Part shown: positions 60,835 to 64,000 of the stretch, one piece after another | Numbering within the stretch: the stretch's first letter is position 1 | How the letters are laid out: each line of letters opens with the position of its first letter | Source: Saprospiraceae bacterium | GTDB taxonomy: Bacteria > Bacteroidota > Bacteroidia > Chitinophagales > Saprospiraceae | Direction of reading: 5' to 3' | DNA: 64,000 bases | NCBI GenBank assembly: GCA_016717655.1 | Contig: JADKFC010000005.1 | Coordinates: forward strand, 124,001-188,000 | Program-made: the position numbers and the translations under genes | Notes under the pieces: generated by a model | Databases searched by the model: none | What the model saw: the letters and a program-made list of their open reading frames with translations, nothing else | Told to the model about the DNA's origin: nothing

Positions 60835-62325
60835 TCAGATCAATGATTTAAGTAATTTTTTGGCCTTCATTATGTCGTAGTGAAGCACCCTGTCAGCATT
60901 AAGACTCGGTATGTGGGTCCGCAGTTGGTTATAAAGCTCCCTGGTTTTTTTACCAGCCTTTGATACCTCCCTGAAGTCAAGAGCCTGACACGCAACCAAG
61001 GCTTCAATGGCCATAACCGTATTTACGTTTTCACAAACCCTGATCAATCGGGTAGCTCCATTAGCTGCCATGCTTACGTGGTCTTCCTGTCCCCTGCTCG
61101 ACACAATGCTGTCAACCGAACTGGGTGAACACAGTTGTTTGTTCTGGCTAACCACTGAGGCTGCCGTATATTGGGCAATCATCATACCTGAAGAGAGTCC
61201 TGGATTGGGTGTAAGGTAGGGTGGCAGGCCCCTTTCGCCGTGGATGAGTTGAAAGATCCTTCTTTCAGCAATATTTCCCAACTCGGCCAAAGCAATGCAA
61301 AGGTAGTCTATGACCAGGCCCAGGTTTTGGGCATGAAAATTTCCCGCAGAAAGTATGAGATCTTCTTCGTGGGCCACATTGGGATTATCGGTAATGGCGT
61401 TTAATTCATTTTCAACCACTTGTTCTACATGGGCAATGGCCGTATGAGAGGCCCCATGCACTTGCGGAATACATCGGAATGAATAAGGATCCTGAACGCT
61501 GTATTTTTTATTGCCTGTTAGTTTGCTTCCCTTGAGCAGGCTTAACACCTCAGCGGCTACGGTCGATTGACCCAGGTGGTTTCTGATTTTACCAATCAGT
61601 GGGTGAAATGGATCGGTGCTGCATCCAAAGGCTTCGAGTGAAATGGCGGCAATTCGATTGCCATAATTAATTGCCTTTACGGCTGCATCCACTCCGGTGA
61701 TGGCATGGGCCAGGGTAAATTGAGTACCATTGAGCAGGGCCAATCCCTCTTTGGCACCCAGGGTGAAAGGATTGACATCAATGGCTTTAAAAGCCTTAGG
61801 AGTATCCATCATTTTGCCCTTAAAATAGCATTGGCCTTCCCCTATCAGCATTAGACTCAAATGAGCCAACGGAGCTAAATCTCCGGATGCACCTAGTGAA
61901 CCCTGCTCGTAGATAACGGGTATCATGCCTTCATTGAAGAGGTGAATCATGTGTAATACCAATGATTTGCGCACCCCGGAATAAGCCTTGCTTAGATTAA
62001 TGATTTTTAATAAAAAAATGAGTTTACATATAGCCGGATCAACTAGAGGGCCTGTGCCGCATGCATGAGACCGCACAAGGTTCAATTGAAGCTCAGACAA
62101 TTCGTGAGGTCCAATTTTAATATTACAAAGAGAGCCAAAACCCGTATTGATGCCATAATAAACGGCATCTTTTTGGCTGATCTTATGTTCCAGAAATTTG
62201 CGATTGGCATCCAGTTTTTTGGCCAAAGCCCCATCCAGTTTTAATTGCAATTCGGGATTTTCCAATGCTGTCAAGACTTGATGGATGGAATAACTGACAT
62301 CTTTAATGGTGAATAATGCGGCCAT
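60835..62325 (-). CDS. hutH: Histidine ammonia-lyase
   Basis: The 496-residue enzyme deaminates histidine to urocanate, the first step of histidine degradation. The Ala-Ser-Gly triad that forms the MIO cofactor is in GSLGASGDLAPLAHLSL. Other family blocks are YYGINTGFGSL and NFHAQNLGLV. A member with another aromatic ammonia-lyase activity cannot be excluded from sequence alone. Other hut genes are not in the window. It diverges from the NRAMP-like gene, with a -7 box upstream. Confidence 0.92.
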   Translation of the reverse strand: MAALFTIKDVSYSIHQVLTALENPELQLKLDGALAKKLDANRKFLEHKISQKDAVYYGINTGFGSLCNIKIGPHELSELQLNLVRSHACGTGPLVDPAICKLIFLLKIINLSKAYSGVRKSLVLHMIHLFNEGMIPVIYEQGSLGASGDLAPLAHLSLMLIGEGQCYFKGKMMDTPKAFKAIDVNPFTLGAKEGLALLNGTQFTLAHAITGVDAAVKAINYGNRIAAISLEAFGCSTDPFHPLIGKIRNHLGQSTVAAEVLSLLKGSKLTGNKKYSVQDPYSFRCIPQVHGASHTAIAHVEQVVENELNAITDNPNVAHEEDLILSAGNFHAQNLGLVIDYLCIALAELGNIAERRIFQLIHGERGLPPYLTPNPGLSSGMMIAQYTAASVVSQNKQLCSPSSVDSIVSSRGQEDHVSMAANGATRLIRVCENVNTVMAIEALVACQALDFREVSKAGKKTRELYNQLRTHIPSLNADRVLHYDIMKAKKLLKSLI

Positions 62326-62341
62326 TGTTTGAAATTTGCCG

Positions 62342-62349
62342 CAAATATA
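62342..62349 (-). promoter_or_regulatory. Putative -7 promoter box TATATTTG for hutH
   Basis: TATATTTG on the minus strand is an exact match to TAnnTTTG, 16 bases before the hutH start at 62325. Confidence 0.45.
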
Positions 62350-62429
62350 GCCCGCTTTTGTGGAAAAGAGTTTACCGAAGTGAAATGGCTTGTTTGTTCA
62401 ATTCAATGGAGGCGTTGTATCTTAGGCTT

Positions 62430-63629
62430 ATGAAATTCAATCTTCCTACCTCACTCAAACCCGGACCCGGCGTTGTCATCACTGGTGCTTTCATTGGTCC
62501 TGGCACAGTAACCCTGTGTTTAATGGCCGGTGTAACCAGCGGGGTTTCCCTGCTTTGGGCTCTCTTGTTTTCGACTTTTGCCACCATTTTATTGCAAGAC
62601 ATGGTGGTAAGGTTGGCCCTTCAAAGTCAGCAAACCCTGGAGACTTTGATTCTTCGCCAAATTAAAAACCCGGTGATTCAATGGATGATGGCCTTATTTA
62701 TATTTTTTGCCATAATTGTTGGAAACTCAGCTTATCAAAGCGGCAATCTGGCAGGCACCAGCCTGGGCATCAGCTTTATCTTTCCATCGTGGAAGATGGC
62801 CTGGGTGAGCTTTTTTGTGGCCTTGTTTTGTATTTTGGTCTTACTGACCAGTAACAGCAAGGCATTTAAAAATATGTTGGGAATGATGGTATTGGCTATG
62901 AGTCTTTCATTTTTAGCCATGGCCGTATATTTTTGTCCAAATGCCATACCCCTTATCAAAGGTCTATTTCTGCCAACTCTTGAAGACGGCCAACTCATGC
63001 TGGCCCTGGGTTTGGTGGGAACAACAGTAGTGCCCTATAATTTGTTTTTGCACTCCTCCCTTGTTTTTAATGCACCGGTTGCAGACCTGCCTGCTCTCAG
63101 AAAAGAAGGGGCCTTCTCTATCTTTGTGGGTGGCTTAATAAGTATGGCTATTGTAATTGTAGGCAATAAGGCCCTGGGCATGGCCATCAATAATGCTGCC
63201 GATATGGCGGCCGTTTTGCAAAATGCCATCGGCAGTTGGTCGCTCATTCTGCTGGGCATTGGGCTTTTTGCTGCGGGACTCAGTTCAGCCCTCACTGCCC
63301 CTATGGCCGCAGGCAGTGTCGCATCCGGGCTTTGGAATTGTTTTTTCAGGCCTCAAAATAAAGTAAATGCGGGCATCTCTGTGTTGGTTGTTATGATTGG
63401 GGCCTACGTTGCCATCACTCAGGTAAACAACCTTTGGGTTATCAAAACGGCACAAGTGATCAATGGTTTATTGCTCCCTGTTTTTATATCCTTTATTCTT
63501 TGGTTGCTCAATGACCGAAGTCACATGAAAAGCGGCAGAAACACCATGCTTTACAATCTCGGAGGATTTTTTGTTCTTTTGGTAAGTTTGGCATTGGCTA
63601 TAAAAACCATAATAAGTTTGATCTCATGA
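62430..63629 (+). CDS. NRAMP-like transporter lacking the usual metal-binding residues
   Basis: The 399-residue membrane protein has about eleven hydrophobic segments in the NRAMP order. In the first helix the metal-binding DPGN motif reads GPGT (GAFIGPGTVTLC). In the sixth helix the usual MPH reads VPY (TTVVPYNLFLHSSL). Thus the usual Asp, Asn, Met and His are replaced. Its stop overlaps the pxpA start (ATGA). The pairing recalls the B. subtilis ycsG-ycsF neighbourhood. A substrate other than divalent metal, for instance 5-oxoproline, is a reasonable inference. The start at 62430 (MKFNLPTSLKPGPG) was chosen; 62406 is possible. Confidence 0.85.
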   Translation: MKFNLPTSLKPGPGVVITGAFIGPGTVTLCLMAGVTSGVSLLWALLFSTFATILLQDMVVRLALQSQQTLETLILRQIKNPVIQWMMALFIFFAIIVGNSAYQSGNLAGTSLGISFIFPSWKMAWVSFFVALFCILVLLTSNSKAFKNMLGMMVLAMSLSFLAMAVYFCPNAIPLIKGLFLPTLEDGQLMLALGLVGTTVVPYNLFLHSSLVFNAPVADLPALRKEGAFSIFVGGLISMAIVIVGNKALGMAINNAADMAAVLQNAIGSWSLILLGIGLFAAGLSSALTAPMAAGSVASGLWNCFFRPQNKVNAGISVLVVMIGAYVAITQVNNLWVIKTAQVINGLLLPVFISFILWLLNDRSHMKSGRNTMLYNLGGFFVLLVSLALAIKTIISLIS

Positions 63630-64000
63630 AAACCATACCCATCAACATAGATTGCGGAGAAAACTTCGGTCGTTACCGCTTATTTGAGGAACAGCCTATT
63701 ACACGTTTGGCTTCTTTTGCCAATGTGGCATGTGGGTTTCATGCTGGTGATTATACCTCCATCATTGCCACCTTAGAGCTGATGAAAAGCAATGGCATTA
63801 AAGTAGGTGCCCATCCCTCCTTTCCTGACCTTCAGGGTTTTGGCAGGCGGTATATGCCATTGGAGTTTGAAGATTTGGTTTCTTGTATCTTTTACCAGAT
63901 CGCAACTTTAAAAGGACTGTGTGAAGCAATGGGTCTTACGCTGAATCACGTCAAAGCCCATGGTGCCTGTACAATGCCAGCTGTGTGCAGGAAAAAGAAG
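63626..64000 (+). CDS. pxpA: 5-oxoprolinase subunit A, LamB/YcsF family (partial, frameshifted near the window edge)
   Basis: About 125 residues are visible; the gene runs off the window. Motifs are INIDCGENFGRY at the start, ANVACGFHAGD and GAHPSFPDLQGFGR. PxpA works with PxpB and PxpC to open 5-oxoproline to glutamate with ATP. A missing C at 63966-63967 (GGTGCCTGT) breaks the family motif; restored, it reads HGALYNAS. The ATG overlaps the transporter stop, so translation is coupled. Downstream pxpB and pxpC are expected but not seen. Confidence 0.9.
   Translation, partial: MKTIPINIDCGENFGRYRLFEEQPITRLASFANVACGFHAGDYTSIIATLELMKSNGIKVGAHPSFPDLQGFGRRYMPLEFEDLVSCIFYQIATLKGLCEAMGLTLNHVKAHGACTMPAVCRKKK

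Noticed and set aside
1..64000. CRISPR arrays, insertion sequences, prophage or integrase
   Set aside because: No regularly spaced repeats, terminal inverted repeats or transposase/integrase motifs were found. The only large repeat is the coding 2220-bp pair.

Overview
The window reads as chromosome of a Bacteroidota bacterium, most likely a Saprospiria-type lineage (inference). Support: giant secreted proteins ending in type IX secretion (T9SS) type A sorting domains; several promoters with the Bacteroidota -7 box TAnnTTTG; and lineage-typical genes such as DUF3467, a PUR-alpha-like DUF3276 protein, RNase H1 with a viroplasmin-type N-terminus, and an ExbB / small membrane protein / ExbD / ExbD operon. 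I see no transposase, phage gene, rRNA or CRISPR array.

Layout. Bases 1-2845 hold the N-terminal part of a first giant HYR-like surface protein, with an orphan NarL-type response regulator upstream on the same strand (2982-3656). From 3.7 to 14.5 kb come a glycosylasparaginase, an interrupted LpxL-like acyltransferase, a secreted metzincin metalloprotease, an YjbR-like protein, a CotH-like secreted protein, trpS, a small lipoprotein and an outer-membrane protein. From 14.7 to 18.3 kb lies a fatty-acid beta-oxidation pair (3-hydroxyacyl-CoA dehydrogenase/enoyl-CoA hydratase, then thiolase). Two tandem paralogues of an unrecognised envelope protein and a DUF6544-like membrane protein follow. 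From 21.4 to 25 kb a plus-strand operon carries TerC, ApbE, a DnaQ-like exonuclease and a lipoprotein. From 25 to 34.6 kb are DUF3276, an ABC exporter, DUF3467, ruvB, the exbB-exbD operon, tRNA-Ser(GGA), tatD, RNase H1 and a ruvX-def operon.

The most unusual block is 34.7-55.7 kb: three more giant minus-strand proteins of about 1455, 2086 and 3001 residues. All three end in the same order of modules: a dockerin-like region, a cohesin-like beta-sandwich, then a T9SS tail. The second and third share an uninterrupted 2220-bp near-identical segment. The first carries a C-type-lectin-like insertion. Together they look like a surface adhesin or scaffold locus. The last part (55.8-64 kb) holds an S66 LD-carboxypeptidase, a MacB-type permease, a PPIase-ppgK-scpA operon, hutH and, divergently, a non-canonical NRAMP-like transporter coupled to a 5-oxoprolinase subunit gene (pxpA).

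A cross-cutting feature is that at least sixteen genes are broken by single-base indels or single stop codons. Many of the breaks lie at short homopolymers, and they affect normally essential genes such as def. Sequence error in the assembly is the likeliest explanation, so genes are listed here at their restored extents with each break noted.
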